This document shows positions 1-5,871 of a stretch of 42,364 nt of DNA, piece after piece. Position 1 is the stretch's first letter. Every line of letters begins with the position of its first letter. The notes under the pieces are model-generated. The model was given only the letters and a program-made list of their open reading frames with translations, made no database searches and was not told the DNA's origin. Origin of the DNA: a virus. A program made the translations under genes and the position numbers. The DNA lies in the IMG/VR virus record IMGVR_UViG_3300046007_003964, positions 1 through 42,364 of that record, one strand, 5' to 3'.

Positions 1-744
1 GGTATTGCTATGGGAACAATTAGAATAATGGATGGCATTCGTCTAGTTAGTCCCCAAACTAAATTTTATCAAGCATCTTCTTCGGAAATGTTTGGCGACA
101 GCAAAGATTATGGTTCAAATGGATTTACTGAAAACAGTAAAATGACTCCAGTTTCTCCTTATGCTGCCGCAAAGTTGTATGCTCATCATAGTGTAAGAAT
201 TTATAGAAATGCTTACGGTCTTCACGCTTCTTCTGGAATACTTTTCAATCACGAAAGTCCTAGAAGAGGAGAAACTTTTGTTACTAGAAAAATAACAATA
301 GCAGCCGCAAAAATTAAAGCAGGATTACAAGATAAATTGTTTTTAGGAAATCTTGACGCTTTAAGAGATTGGGGATTTGCTGGAGATTATGTAAAGGCTA
401 TGTGGTTAATGCTACAACAAAATGTTGCAGATGATTATGTTATAGCAACCCAACAAACACACACAGTTAGAGAGTTTTTAAGTATTGTTTTTGAATACGC
501 CGGTTTGGGAGACTATAACAAATATGTTGAAATTGATCCTAGGCTATTACGACCAAATGAAGTTCCTTTTCTTTTGGGTAATCCAGAAAAAGCAAAGCGA
601 GTTTTGGGTTGGAAAACGGAGTATGATATCGAAAGACTTGCCAAACTTATGTTTGATAAAGATTATGAAGCAATTTTAAATCCTATTTCAGAAAAAATTT
701 CTTCAGAAGTTGGTTCGGAATACTTGACACAGTTCAACTCTTGA
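1..744 (+). CDS. gmd: GDP-mannose 4,6-dehydratase, 5'-truncated by window edge
   Basis: C-terminal two thirds of an extended short-chain dehydrogenase that converts GDP-mannose to GDP-4-keto-6-deoxymannose, the precursor of fucose, rhamnose and perosamine. The frame is open from base 1, so the true start lies upstream. Visible family marks are 'YQASSSEMFG', the catalytic 'SPYAAAKLYAH' Tyr/Lys motif, 'GILFNHESPRRGETFVTRKI' with the substrate-binding Arg, 'LGNLDALRDWGFAGDYVKAM' and 'DPRLLRPNEV', all typical of Gmd. It ends at a TGA directly before a tRNA promoter. The missing N-terminus would hold the GxxGxxG NAD(P) loop. It is probably the last gene of a nucleotide-sugar block outside the window and may feed the glycan island further downstream. 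Confidence 0.93.
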   Translation, partial: GIAMGTIRIMDGIRLVSPQTKFYQASSSEMFGDSKDYGSNGFTENSKMTPVSPYAAAKLYAHHSVRIYRNAYGLHASSGILFNHESPRRGETFVTRKITIAAAKIKAGLQDKLFLGNLDALRDWGFAGDYVKAMWLMLQQNVADDYVIATQQTHTVREFLSIVFEYAGLGDYNKYVEIDPRLLRPNEVPFLLGNPEKAKRVLGWKTEYDIERLAKLMFDKDYEAILNPISEKISSEVGSEYLTQFNS

Positions 745-751
745 GTATACT
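724..751 (+). promoter_or_regulatory. sigma70-type promoter before tRNA-Glu
   Basis: TTGACA at 724-729, a 16-nt spacer and TATACT at 746-751. It overlaps the end of the gmd frame and lies 13 bases before tRNA-Glu. The same TTGAC(A/T)-N16-TATACT arrangement recurs elsewhere in this window, which supports it as a real early or middle promoter for host sigma70-type polymerase. Confidence 0.7.
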
Positions 752-763
752 ATAGTTGTTCTA

Positions 764-835
764 GGCCCCATCGTCTAGCGGCAAGGATCGAAGACTTTCA
801 CTCTTCTGACACGGGTTCGAGTCCCGTTGGGGTCA
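764..835 (+). tRNA. tRNA-Glu (anticodon UUC)
   Basis: A full cloverleaf can be drawn: acceptor GGCCCCA/TGGGGTC with one G-U pair, anticodon stem GAAGA/TCTTC around loop CTTTCAC giving anticodon TTC, T-arm CGGG-TTCGAGT-CCCG and discriminator A. The CCA end is not encoded. It reads GAA/GAG and has its own promoter. Confidence 0.95.
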
Positions 836-846
836 CTTAAACCCTT

Positions 847-1110
847 GGTGGGATTGTTAACCCCATCAAAAACTTTGGTTGCTCTCACCCACCTACCTGC
901 CCACTAACGGCAGGAAGAATAGTGTGCGGTGGCAAACAAAGAGGCGTAGTTGGATGTTTCTTCTAGATGGCCACTAGAGAGCATCAGGTCTACCGCCTTT
1001 CTTTTATGGGGAGAGTTCTTTGGTTGAAGGAGTAACAACCATCGGTAGAATCGCTGATGAAAATATTCCGGATAATTCATTAGTGGCGGGTTCGATTCCC
1101 GCATCCCCGT
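847..1110 (+). ncRNA. Structured non-coding stretch ending in a tRNA-like T-arm
   Basis: About 300 bases between tRNA-Glu and guaC hold no convincing gene but many helices: GGTGGG/CCCATC (847-867), CCTGCC/GGCAGG (896-914), GCGGTGG/CTACCGC (926-932 with 990-996), an imperfect hairpin at 953-985, GGTTG/CAACC (1022-1040) and CTGATGAA/TTCATTAG (1054-1083). It ends with a perfect T-arm, GCGGG-TTCGATT-CCCGC (1086-1102), followed by ATCCCCG, which could pair with TGGGGAG at 1007-1013. A D-arm-like TTCT/AGGA with a GG loop follows that. The 55 bases between D-like arm and T-arm are too long for a normal tRNA. It could be an intron-bearing tRNA, a degenerate tRNA or a tRNA-like regulatory RNA. The tmRNA tag and 5' TTCGAC signature are absent. 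Confidence 0.4.
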
Positions 1111-1117
1111 CTAAATA
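1111..1117 (+). promoter_or_regulatory. CTAAATA late-type promoter motif before guaC
   Basis: CTAAATA matches the core of the T4-family late promoter (TATAAATA; CTAAATA is the form common in T4-like cyanophages). It is 18 bases upstream of guaC and followed by the ribosome site AGGAG at 1122-1126. One of several such motifs here, but it is short and may occur by chance. Confidence 0.35.
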
Positions 1118-1134
1118 GTTTAGGAGTTTACAAC

Positions 1135-2193
1135 ATGAAGATTGAAGACGATGTAAAGTTGGATTTCGCTGATGTGCTGATTCGCCCAAAGCGCAGCAAT
1201 CTTGATAGTCGTAGCAAGGTTGATGTGTCTCGCACATTTGTATTTAAACTTCCAAATAAAAATGAAGAAACTTGGACTGGTGTGCCAATTGTTGCAGCCA
1301 ACATGGATACTGTTGGTACATTTGAAATGGCTGATAGTCTTAGCGAGTACGCTGCGCTGTGTGGTATTCACAAGTATTACACGGAAGCAGAATGGGATAA
1401 GTTTATGAATAATTGGGCAAGTAGTCATTTGAATTGGTCTACCAATGTGGTGTATACTATCGGTATGGGTGATATGAATTCCAGCATGGAAGAAATCCAA
1501 AAGGCTGAACGAATTCTGAATCGCCACAAGTCCATCAAGTTTATCTGTGTGGATGTGGCTAACGGCTATACTGAAAAGTTTGTGCGGTATGTGCAAACTA
1601 TTCGTGAGGCTTTTCCTAATCATATTCTGATTGCAGGTAATGTGGTGACACGAGAAATGACTGAAGCCTTGATTCTTGCAGGTGCGAACATTGTCAAGAT
1701 TGGAATTGGGCCTGGCTCGGTTTGCACCACACGAAAGGTTGCAGGTGTTGGCTACCCGCAACTGTCGTGCATCATGGAGTGTGCTGATGCCGCACACGGA
1801 CTAGGTGGCTATGTGCTTTCGGACGGTGGGTGCACCTGCCCCGGTGATGTAGCCAAGGCATTTGGTGCAGGCGCAGACTTTGTTATGATTGGTGGCATGT
1901 TTGCAGGAACTGATGAAGCCGCAGGTGAGGAAACCGAAGACGGCAAGGAGTTCTACGGCATGAGTTCCGCTACTGCAATGGAAAAGTATTCAGGAGGAGT
2001 TGCACAATATCGTGCCGCAGAAGGTAAGCGGGTTCATGTGAAGCCTGTTGGTCCTGTGGATGGCGTGATGCAACAAATTCTTGGTGGAGTTCGTTCGGCT
2101 TGCACTTATGTGGGTGCTGCTCGCCTGAAGGACTTGCCAAAATGCACAACATTTGTCCGAGTTAACCGTCAACTCAATACCATTTTCACCTAA
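1135..2193 (+). CDS. guaC: GMP reductase
   Basis: 352-residue IMPDH/GMPR-fold enzyme that deaminates GMP to IMP with NADPH, part of purine salvage. N-terminal '[19 protein letters not shown]' is the GMPR signature, '[18 protein letters not shown]' follows, and the catalytic loop '[11 protein letters not shown]' places the active Cys at residue 197. The nucleotide-binding '[20 protein letters not shown]' and '[21 protein letters not shown]' flap are present. There is no CBS insertion, which with the length separates it from IMP dehydrogenase. ATG preceded by TAGGAG. GuaC in a phage presumably redirects host guanine nucleotides toward the phage dNTP pool, but that role is inferred. Flanked by RNA genes, so probably transcribed alone. 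Confidence 0.95.
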   Translation: MKIEDDVKLDFADVLIRPKRSNLDSRSKVDVSRTFVFKLPNKNEETWTGVPIVAANMDTVGTFEMADSLSEYAALCGIHKYYTEAEWDKFMNNWASSHLNWSTNVVYTIGMGDMNSSMEEIQKAERILNRHKSIKFICVDVANGYTEKFVRYVQTIREAFPNHILIAGNVVTREMTEALILAGANIVKIGIGPGSVCTTRKVAGVGYPQLSCIMECADAAHGLGGYVLSDGGCTCPGDVAKAFGAGADFVMIGGMFAGTDEAAGEETEDGKEFYGMSSATAMEKYSGGVAQYRAAEGKRVHVKPVGPVDGVMQQILGGVRSACTYVGAARLKDLPKCTTFVRVNRQLNTIFT

Positions 2194-2214
2194 CTATAAT
2201 GGCTCGGACTTTTT

Positions 2215-2286
2215 GCGGGTATAACTCAGCGGTAGAGTATTGGTTTTCCAAACCAAAGGCCGAGGGTTCGAATCCCTCTACCCGCT
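2215..2286 (+). tRNA. tRNA-Gly (anticodon UCC)
   Basis: Acceptor GCGGGTA/TACCCGC, D-arm with GCGGTAGAG, anticodon stem TTGGT/ACCAA around TTTCCAA giving TCC, T-arm GAGGG-TTCGAAT-CCCTC and discriminator T, as usual for Gly. No encoded CCA. A TATAAT at 2195-2200 may be its -10 box, without a clear -35. Confidence 0.95.
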
Positions 2287-2290
2287 TTCT

Positions 2291-2365
2291 CGGGGTGTAG
2301 CACAGTTTGGCTAGTGCGCCTGCTTTGGGAGCAGGAGGTCGTAGGTTCAAATCCTATCACCCCGA
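2291..2365 (+). tRNA. tRNA-Pro (anticodon UGG)
   Basis: Acceptor CGGGGTG/CACCCCG with the C1-G72 pair typical of bacterial tRNA-Pro, anticodon stem CCTGC/GCAGG around TTTGGGA giving TGG, T-arm GTAGG-TTCAAAT-CCTAT with one G-U pair, discriminator A. Four bases after tRNA-Gly, so likely co-transcribed with it. Confidence 0.95.
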
Positions 2366-2381
2366 CTTTGGAGTATATAAA

Positions 2382-2618
2382 ATGACTGAACCTTTTGACC
2401 GTGTTAAAGAATTTTTGAATCTTCCACTCAATCAGATGAATTCTGCTGAGATGGAGTGGAGATTGAATGCCATGTCTCCTGAAGACGCGAAGCGATTGTT
2501 TGAAGCAATGGAGAATCCTCCTACGCCAAGTCTTCGTAACGCATTCACTCGTTGGAAGGCATGGCGTAAGCGGTGGGGAACTGCAAACGAAGCACTTGAC
2601 CGCCTTGCACAATTTTAA
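2382..2618 (+). CDS. Small hypothetical protein (78 aa)
   Basis: The ATG at 2382 follows a TTGGAG ribosome site just after tRNA-Pro; the longer open frame upstream only reads through the tRNA. The product is helical and charged, with 'MSPEDAKRLFEAMENPPTPS' and a Trp/Arg-rich stretch 'FTRWKAWRKRW'. No signal peptide or membrane segment. I do not recognise the family. It is probably a small early regulator or accessory protein, judged only from its place among tRNA genes. Confidence 0.65.
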   Translation: MTEPFDRVKEFLNLPLNQMNSAEMEWRLNAMSPEDAKRLFEAMENPPTPSLRNAFTRWKAWRKRWGTANEALDRLAQF

Positions 2619-2723
2619 AGATTTAGGCGAACTGAAGGTTTTTATAATTGATGCTATTGGCGATGCAGGAAACTGCGGTCTACCTGTTCACCAAATCACC
2701 TTCTCAAGCCACCAGGAGACGAT

Positions 2724-2858
2724 ATGAGCGGCAAGCATGCAGCAGGCAAGGGAGATAGATACCGTAAGGTGGATTACGCTTTATGGTCAAAGAATTGGGA
2801 CGCAATTTTTAAGAAAAAGAAGAAAGCAAATAAAAAAATTGCACCGAAGGGAAAGTGA
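2724..2858 (+). CDS. Small basic conserved phage protein (44 aa)
   Basis: Short ORF with a strong ribosome site AGGAGA at 2713-2718. It begins 'MSGKHAAGKGDRYRKVDY' and ends in a lysine-rich tail. Short proteins starting MSGKH..GKG.R.R..D followed by 'NWDAIF' and a basic tail recur in many T4-like and other phages as conserved hypotheticals, so I accept it despite its length. Function unknown; the charge suggests nucleic-acid contact. The 105 bases before it, between the previous stop and this start, show no other gene I can support. Confidence 0.7.
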   Translation: MSGKHAAGKGDRYRKVDYALWSKNWDAIFKKKKKANKKIAPKGK

Positions 2859-2867
2859 CGGTATACT
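2839..2867 (+). promoter_or_regulatory. sigma70-type promoter
   Basis: TTGCAC at 2839-2844, 17-nt spacer, TATACT at 2862-2867. It overlaps the 3' end of the preceding small gene and would drive the 2933-3873 gene group. The -10 is identical to those at 746 and 3992. Confidence 0.55.
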
Positions 2868-2932
2868 AAACACTATACCTTAACTTTACCAGACTTGTTG
2901 GAGCGGTTACAGCAAGTCGCATTCGGAGAAAA

Positions 2933-3118
2933 ATGATGGAGATTGAAGACTTCGCAGCACATGCGAATATCGGAGAACTAGCCCGCAAAACTGCTCGTAT
3001 TGTTGAGTGGGAATTGGAAGGCAAGTTCACCGCATCGCAAGCGTTTGAAGAGATACGAAAAGTTTACTTGTCACTAAAACAATCTACAGAAGAAATCAGG
3101 GGAGCCACAAGTGTCTGA
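2933..3118 (+). CDS. Small acidic hypothetical protein
   Basis: 60-61 residues, mostly helical: 'IGELARKTARIVEWELEGKF' and 'QAFEEIRKVYLSLKQSTEEI'. Two ATG codons in tandem (2933, 2936) follow CGGAG at 2924-2928; the second has the better 7-nt spacing, so the start is uncertain by one codon. The last codons overlap the GTG start of the next gene by 8 bases, which implies translational coupling. No recognisable domain. Confidence 0.7.
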   Translation: MMEIEDFAAHANIGELARKTARIVEWELEGKFTASQAFEEIRKVYLSLKQSTEEIRGATSV

Positions 3119-3746
3119 ACAAATTGAAACCTATCGAAAAGAATTGATTACAGAAATCTCACTTGCTCGCGTGTTCTCACATGTTGAGAAGCGACCGTTT
3201 GCTTTGCTTACCGCGTTTCGTGGCAGCAATTCGCTGTCGGTGAATCGTGGACTCAACAAGAAGTTGGAGAATGATATTCGTGCAGCAGGTTTTGGTTTTG
3301 AGAAAGTTGTTGGCACTTACGAAGAAGACCTTGGTGACGGCAAGAAGCGTCGTGTTACTGAAGAGTCTTTTATGATTATCGGAGATGATGCCACTCCAAC
3401 AAAGAGCGGAGCCATCAAAGGCTTTGCCAAGAAGATGGGCGCAAAGTATGAGCAGGATGCTATATTCTTTAAGTCGCCTGCATCTCCACAAGGATTGGTA
3501 ATCGGAACCAAGGCAGAAGCATGGCCTGGTCTAGGTAAGGAAGAACCTGTTGGTGAGTTCAAGCCTAACCGACTCAACGGCATCTATACTGCACTCAAGA
3601 CCAAGAACAAGGAGCCAATTAGTGGTTTCAAGTTTGAGGAATTCCATCATCCAATGACTGTAACTGAAATTTGGGTGAAGCATCTTATGAAGAAGAAAGG
3701 TTTAGATAATGATAGACAAAATGAGAGAACTTCGTCGTCGTCGTAA
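3111..3746 (+). CDS. DUF3293-like hypothetical protein
   Basis: 211 residues starting at GTG 3111, with GGGGAG 6 bases upstream inside the preceding gene. The first half reads 'FALLTAFRG' ... 'NRGLNKKLENDIRAAGFGF' ... 'VTEESFMIIGD' ... 'FAKKMGAKYEQDAIFFKSP'. This order (L/ITA, N-R-x2-N/L, EESF, Q-x-A-I-F) matches what I recall of DUF3293, a small family of unknown function. The C-terminal third is unrelated and probably phage specific. Its last 38 bases overlap the next small gene, longer than usual here. Family assignment is tentative. Confidence 0.7.
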   Translation: MSEQIETYRKELITEISLARVFSHVEKRPFALLTAFRGSNSLSVNRGLNKKLENDIRAAGFGFEKVVGTYEEDLGDGKKRRVTEESFMIIGDDATPTKSGAIKGFAKKMGAKYEQDAIFFKSPASPQGLVIGTKAEAWPGLGKEEPVGEFKPNRLNGIYTALKTKNKEPISGFKFEEFHHPMTVTEIWVKHLMKKKGLDNDRQNERTSSSS

Positions 3747-3873
3747 GCGTCGTTATGAATCTCGTCGCTTGAAGCGACAGGAACTGCTACTTAATGCAAA
3801 GAAGGAAACTCTTCGTAAACTTGAAGAGCGTGGTATTCTTCCACTTTGGATTAAGCGAGAAAAGCAAATTTAA
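3709..3873 (+). CDS. Very basic small protein (54 aa)
   Basis: Starts at ATG 3709 after AGAAAGG at 3694-3700 and overlaps the preceding gene in another frame. The product is dominated by Arg/Lys ('MRELRRRRKRRYESRRLKRQ') and then 'RKLEERGILPLWIKREKQI'. This composition suggests RNA or DNA binding, for example a ribosome- or nucleoid-targeting early protein, but that is inference. The stop is 5 bases before tRNA-Asn. Confidence 0.6.
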   Translation: MIDKMRELRRRRKRRYESRRLKRQELLLNAKKETLRKLEERGILPLWIKREKQI

Positions 3874-3878
3874 AAAGT

Positions 3879-3950
3879 TGGCTCGTAGCACAACGGTAGT
3901 GCGATCCGCTGTTAACGGATAGGTTGCTGGTTCGAATCCAGCCGAGCCAG
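3879..3950 (+). tRNA. tRNA-Asn (anticodon GUU)
   Basis: Acceptor TGGCTCG/CGAGCCA with U1-A72 and discriminator G, both typical of tRNA-Asn. Anticodon stem ATCCG/CGGAT around CTGTTAA gives GTT; T-arm GCTGG-TTCGAAT-CCAGC. Confidence 0.95.
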
Positions 3951-3969
3951 TTTTAAAATTATTTTGTGC

Positions 3970-3997
3970 TTGACTTTGTTGGAGTAGACAGTATACT
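3970..3997 (+). promoter_or_regulatory. sigma70-type promoter for tRNA-Leu pair
   Basis: TTGACT at 3970-3975, 16-nt spacer, TATACT at 3992-3997, ending 9 bases before the tRNA at 4007. Same spacing and hexamers as the promoter ahead of tRNA-Glu. Confidence 0.7.
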
Positions 3998-4006
3998 ATA
4001 CTTGAC

Positions 4007-4079
4007 GGGACTGTAGACCAACGGCAGAGTCAGCGGATTTAAAATCCGCAAAGTATGGGTTCGAATCCCATCAGTCCTA
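4007..4079 (+). tRNA. tRNA with Leu anticodon UAA but a short (class I) variable loop
   Basis: Complete class I cloverleaf: acceptor GGGACTG/CAGTCCT with a G1-U72 wobble, D-arm, anticodon stem GCGGA/TCCGC around TTTAAAA giving TAA, 5-nt variable loop AAAGT, T-arm ATGGG-TTCGAAT-CCCAT, discriminator A. Bacterial tRNA-Leu normally has a long variable arm, as do the other two Leu tRNAs here, so the body is atypical for its anticodon. The anticodon arm differs from that of the neighbouring Leu(CAA) gene at one base of the loop, position 34. Either it is a chimera or its amino acid identity is not what the anticodon implies. Confidence 0.88.
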
Positions 4080-4085
4080 CTGTTT

Positions 4086-4171
4086 GCGAGAGTGGCTGGA
4101 ATTGGCATACACGGCGGATTCAAAATCCGCTGCCCTCTAAAGGCGTGTGGGTTCGAATCCCACCTCTCGCA
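4086..4171 (+). tRNA. tRNA-Leu (anticodon CAA)
   Basis: Class II tRNA, 86 nt: acceptor GCGAGAG/CTCTCGC, anticodon stem GCGGA/TCCGC around TTCAAAA giving CAA, a long variable arm over about 4131-4147, T-arm GTGGG-TTCGAAT-CCCAC, discriminator A. Six bases after the previous tRNA, so co-transcribed. Confidence 0.95.
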
Positions 4172-4186
4172 CTTTTGTTCAGATTG

Positions 4187-4195
4187 TGTTATACT
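4187..4195 (+). promoter_or_regulatory. Possible extended -10 promoter
   Basis: TGTTATACT (TG-N-TATACT) 12 bases before the ATG at 4208. No good -35 is visible because that position falls in the tRNA. It would give a very short leader. Confidence 0.35.
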
Positions 4196-4207
4196 ATAAC
4201 TAATGAT

Positions 4208-4405
4208 ATGGAAACAATAGCAACAATCTTTTTCATCGTTTCGGCAATTTCCGCATTCGCAGCCTCACAAATCAAGTTATATACTTGGGCGTATTCTCAA
4301 GGATACGGTCACGGCAAGCATGCCGGATTTAGTGAAGGATTATTTAAAGCCTACGAGCGACAGTCTCGTAGGAAGGAGAAACTATACCATGACGCTACCA
4401 TATGA
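4208..4405 (+). CDS. Small membrane protein (65 aa)
   Basis: ATG at 4208; upstream codons in this frame merely translate the tRNA-Leu genes. Residues 4-25 ('IATIFFIVSAISAFAASQIK') form a hydrophobic segment, followed by a polar tail 'YSQGYGHGKHAGFSEGLFKA' and a basic end. This suggests one inner-membrane pass. It overlaps the next gene by 17 bases. No strong ribosome site; family not recognised. Confidence 0.6.
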   Translation: METIATIFFIVSAISAFAASQIKLYTWAYSQGYGHGKHAGFSEGLFKAYERQSRRKEKLYHDATI

Positions 4406-4922
4406 ATCTTATTGGGCAGTTGTTAAGACTTCAGAATTTCTGAAGGAACTTATGGGCAACACCAAGATGGGCAAGGATGCAATTCGCAAGCAGGCTCGTG
4501 ATTTGCTAAAGCACTACCCGTTTGATTTTGATGTTGAACTGTGGGTCAAGAATACCGAAAAGGTAATGTGCGAGTGGAGTAAGCCCAAGGCAAGTGAGAA
4601 GGGATACATTGCTATCGGTCGTCACGATCCTGTAGAGTATTCTCCCAAGCATTCAGGTTGGATTTTTTGGGATGAAACATGGGCACAGTTTCACGGGCCT
4701 TTTGTTAACGAAGCAGAATGTCAGGCTGCTCTCGTTGAATACTGCAAGCAACTTGATAGTGGGGAAAAGGCCAGAGAAATGAAGGCAGAGAAGGAAGAAG
4801 AGAAGCGAAGAAACGATCTACTGAAGACAAACGCATTCTCTCCTCCTGAACTGAAGGAAATGGTTGCCAAGGTTAAGAAGTCTTTGGCAAAGAAGGAAAA
4901 GAAAACCAAAGTCAAGAAGTAA
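4389..4922 (+). CDS. Hypothetical protein with BPSL0761-like N-terminus
   Basis: 177 residues from ATG 4389, preceded by AGGAAGGAGAAA. The first 45 residues ('MTLPYESYWAVVKTSEFLKE' through 'IRKQARDLLKHYPFDFDVE') follow the pattern of the small bacterial BPSL0761 family (start MT.P.E....V..T..FL..L, later R..A..LL.HYP). The middle has Trp-rich beta-like sequence ('SGWIFWDETWAQFHGPF'). The C-terminus from about residue 125 is a highly charged helix rich in Glu then Lys, probably a coiled coil with a basic tail. Function unknown. Confidence 0.75.
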   Translation: MTLPYESYWAVVKTSEFLKELMGNTKMGKDAIRKQARDLLKHYPFDFDVELWVKNTEKVMCEWSKPKASEKGYIAIGRHDPVEYSPKHSGWIFWDETWAQFHGPFVNEAECQAALVEYCKQLDSGEKAREMKAEKEEEKRRNDLLKTNAFSPPELKEMVAKVKKSLAKKEKKTKVKK

Positions 4923-4929
4923 GAAATAG

Positions 4930-5010
4930 TCGGTGTGGTGAAATTGGCATACACGAAAGATTTAGGTTCTTTTGCCGCAAGGCGTGTGGGTTCGACTCCC
5001 TCCACCGACA
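4930..5010 (+). tRNA. tRNA-Leu (anticodon UAG)
   Basis: Class II: acceptor GTCGGTG/CACCGAC, anticodon stem AAAGA/TCTTT around TTTAGGT giving TAG, long variable arm, T-arm GTGGG-TTCGACT-CCCTC with one T-T mismatch, discriminator A. Confidence 0.93.
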
Positions 5011-5015
5011 CTAAT

Positions 5016-5088
5016 AGTCCCTTAACTCAACGGCTAGAGTGCTTCCTTTACACGGAAGAAGTTGTAGGTTCGAATCCTATAGGGACTA
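5016..5088 (+). tRNA. tRNA-Val (anticodon UAC)
   Basis: Acceptor AGTCCCT/AGGGACT, anticodon stem CTTCC/GGAAG around TTTACAC giving TAC, T-arm GTAGG-TTCGAAT-CCTAT, discriminator A. Five bases after tRNA-Leu. Confidence 0.94.
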
Positions 5089-5093
5089 CTTTC

Positions 5094-5165
5094 GCCATCT
5101 TAGCACAGTGGTAGTGCACCTGATTTGTAATCTGGAGGTCGTGGGTTCGAATCCCACAGATGGCT
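5094..5165 (+). tRNA. tRNA-Thr (anticodon UGU)
   Basis: Acceptor GCCATCT/AGATGGC, anticodon stem CCTGA/TCTGG (central T-T mismatch) around TTTGTAA giving TGT, T-arm GTGGG-TTCGAAT-CCCAC, discriminator T. Last of the Leu-Val-Thr run. Confidence 0.93.
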
Positions 5166-5169
5166 TTAT

Positions 5170-5790
5170 ATGCTAAACCTAAACATACCAAATTTTTTCT
5201 GTTTGATTCGTCGTGAACACATGTATCAGCATAAGACTCACCGAGGTGAGTTTGATAAAGTTATGGTATTTGGTGCTCAATCTAATCCTGAGCGAGCAAT
5301 CCTGTTTCATGTTTTAACAGATAATGGTTTGGTTCGCAGTCGCGTTCCTATTCACATGCTTTGTCATCGTGAAGACGCACCTGAGATTCCTTTAGATCAT
5401 CTTCAGTTATGGGATTGCTTCTCCATTAATTCAACTGTCACCACATACGAACCTCTTCGTGGTTCTCGTTGTAAGGTTATCTTGAAAGACGGTAAAGCAT
5501 ATTGGGGAGATTACATGACAACTTTTGATTGGTATAACAACGCATACAGCGATGAGCCGACTCAATACAAGTGCTTGCATATGATTCGTTTGGATAACGG
5601 ATGCTTTGCTCTACAGCCAAACAACAGAATCTATTGGAAGCATATGTCGTTTGTAACCAAGCCATTCCCTGAGAAGCCTGACTACAAGGTTGACGATAAG
5701 ATTTTCCGATGCGAGGGAACAAGCGACCGTTGGGTTATTGATTGCGATGATGATAGTTACTACTACGATTTAAAAAATCAAAAGCAGTAA
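5170..5790 (+). CDS. Hypothetical protein, acidic C-terminus
   Basis: 206 residues if the ATG at 5170 is used; an in-frame ATG at 5221 ('MYQHKTHRGEFDKVMVFGAQ') is equally possible because neither has a clear ribosome site. The sequence looks soluble and rich in beta strands and aromatics ('LPLDH'-like turns, 'AYWGDYMTTFDWYNNAYSDE', 'FPEKPDYKVDDKIFR') and ends in an Asp/Tyr-rich tail ('DCDDDSYYYDLKNQ'). I do not recognise the family. It is followed by a late-type promoter motif, so it may belong to the early tRNA-linked group. Confidence 0.75.
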   Translation: MLNLNIPNFFCLIRREHMYQHKTHRGEFDKVMVFGAQSNPERAILFHVLTDNGLVRSRVPIHMLCHREDAPEIPLDHLQLWDCFSINSTVTTYEPLRGSRCKVILKDGKAYWGDYMTTFDWYNNAYSDEPTQYKCLHMIRLDNGCFALQPNNRIYWKHMSFVTKPFPEKPDYKVDDKIFRCEGTSDRWVIDCDDDSYYYDLKNQKQ

Positions 5791-5793
5791 TTT

Positions 5794-5801
5794 TATAAAT
5801 A
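5794..5801 (+). promoter_or_regulatory. T4-type late promoter TATAAATA
   Basis: Exact match to the T4 late promoter consensus octamer, just after the stop of the preceding gene and about 70 bases upstream of the protease start. Transcription would begin about 5 bases downstream, at the foot of the stem-loop at 5804-5859. Confidence 0.6.
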
Positions 5802-5803
5802 AT

Positions 5804-5859
5804 TCTGTCCTTCTCAAACGGCTAGATTAACCAAAAACTAGCCGTCTTAAAAGGACAGA
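5804..5859 (+). promoter_or_regulatory. Long two-part stem-loop in the protease leader
   Basis: Outer 9-bp stem TCTGTCCTT (5804-5812) with AAGGACAGA (5851-5859), symmetric 5x5 internal loop, inner 8-bp stem ACGGCTAG (5818-5825) with CTAGCCGT (5838-5845), 12-nt A-rich loop. No U-run follows, so it is not a typical terminator. Its base ends 2 bases before the GGAG ribosome site (5862-5865) of the protease gene. It could protect the 5' end of the late mRNA or control access to the ribosome site. Confidence 0.65.
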
Positions 5860-5871
5860 TTGGAGCCGCGT

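Noticed and set aside
847-1110. Canonical tmRNA
   Set aside because: GGGG near the 5' side and GCAAAC look suggestive, but the 5' TTCGAC motif is missing, the only Ala-Asn reading frame stops after five codons and no pseudoknot set is evident.
847-1110. Group I intron in a tRNA
   Set aside because: Length would suit the smallest tRNA introns, but I could not find a convincing conserved P3/P7 core or a matching 5' tRNA half. Kept only as one hypothesis.
904-1237. Reverse-strand open frames over the RNA region and the start of guaC
   Set aside because: They translate the reverse of the T-arm and the start of guaC, have no ribosome site and run against all neighbours.
1120-1797. 225-codon reverse-strand frame inside guaC
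   Set aside because: Shadow of a strongly conserved enzyme on the other strand.
2467-2727. 86-codon frame overlapping two small genes, with a protein-like tail
   Set aside because: Most of it is the alternative frame of the 78-aa gene, and no start codon with a ribosome site lies in the 105-base gap.
5818-5845. Rho-independent terminator
   Set aside because: The stem is strong, but CTTAAAA rather than a U-run follows and an outer stem extends it; better explained as a leader structure.
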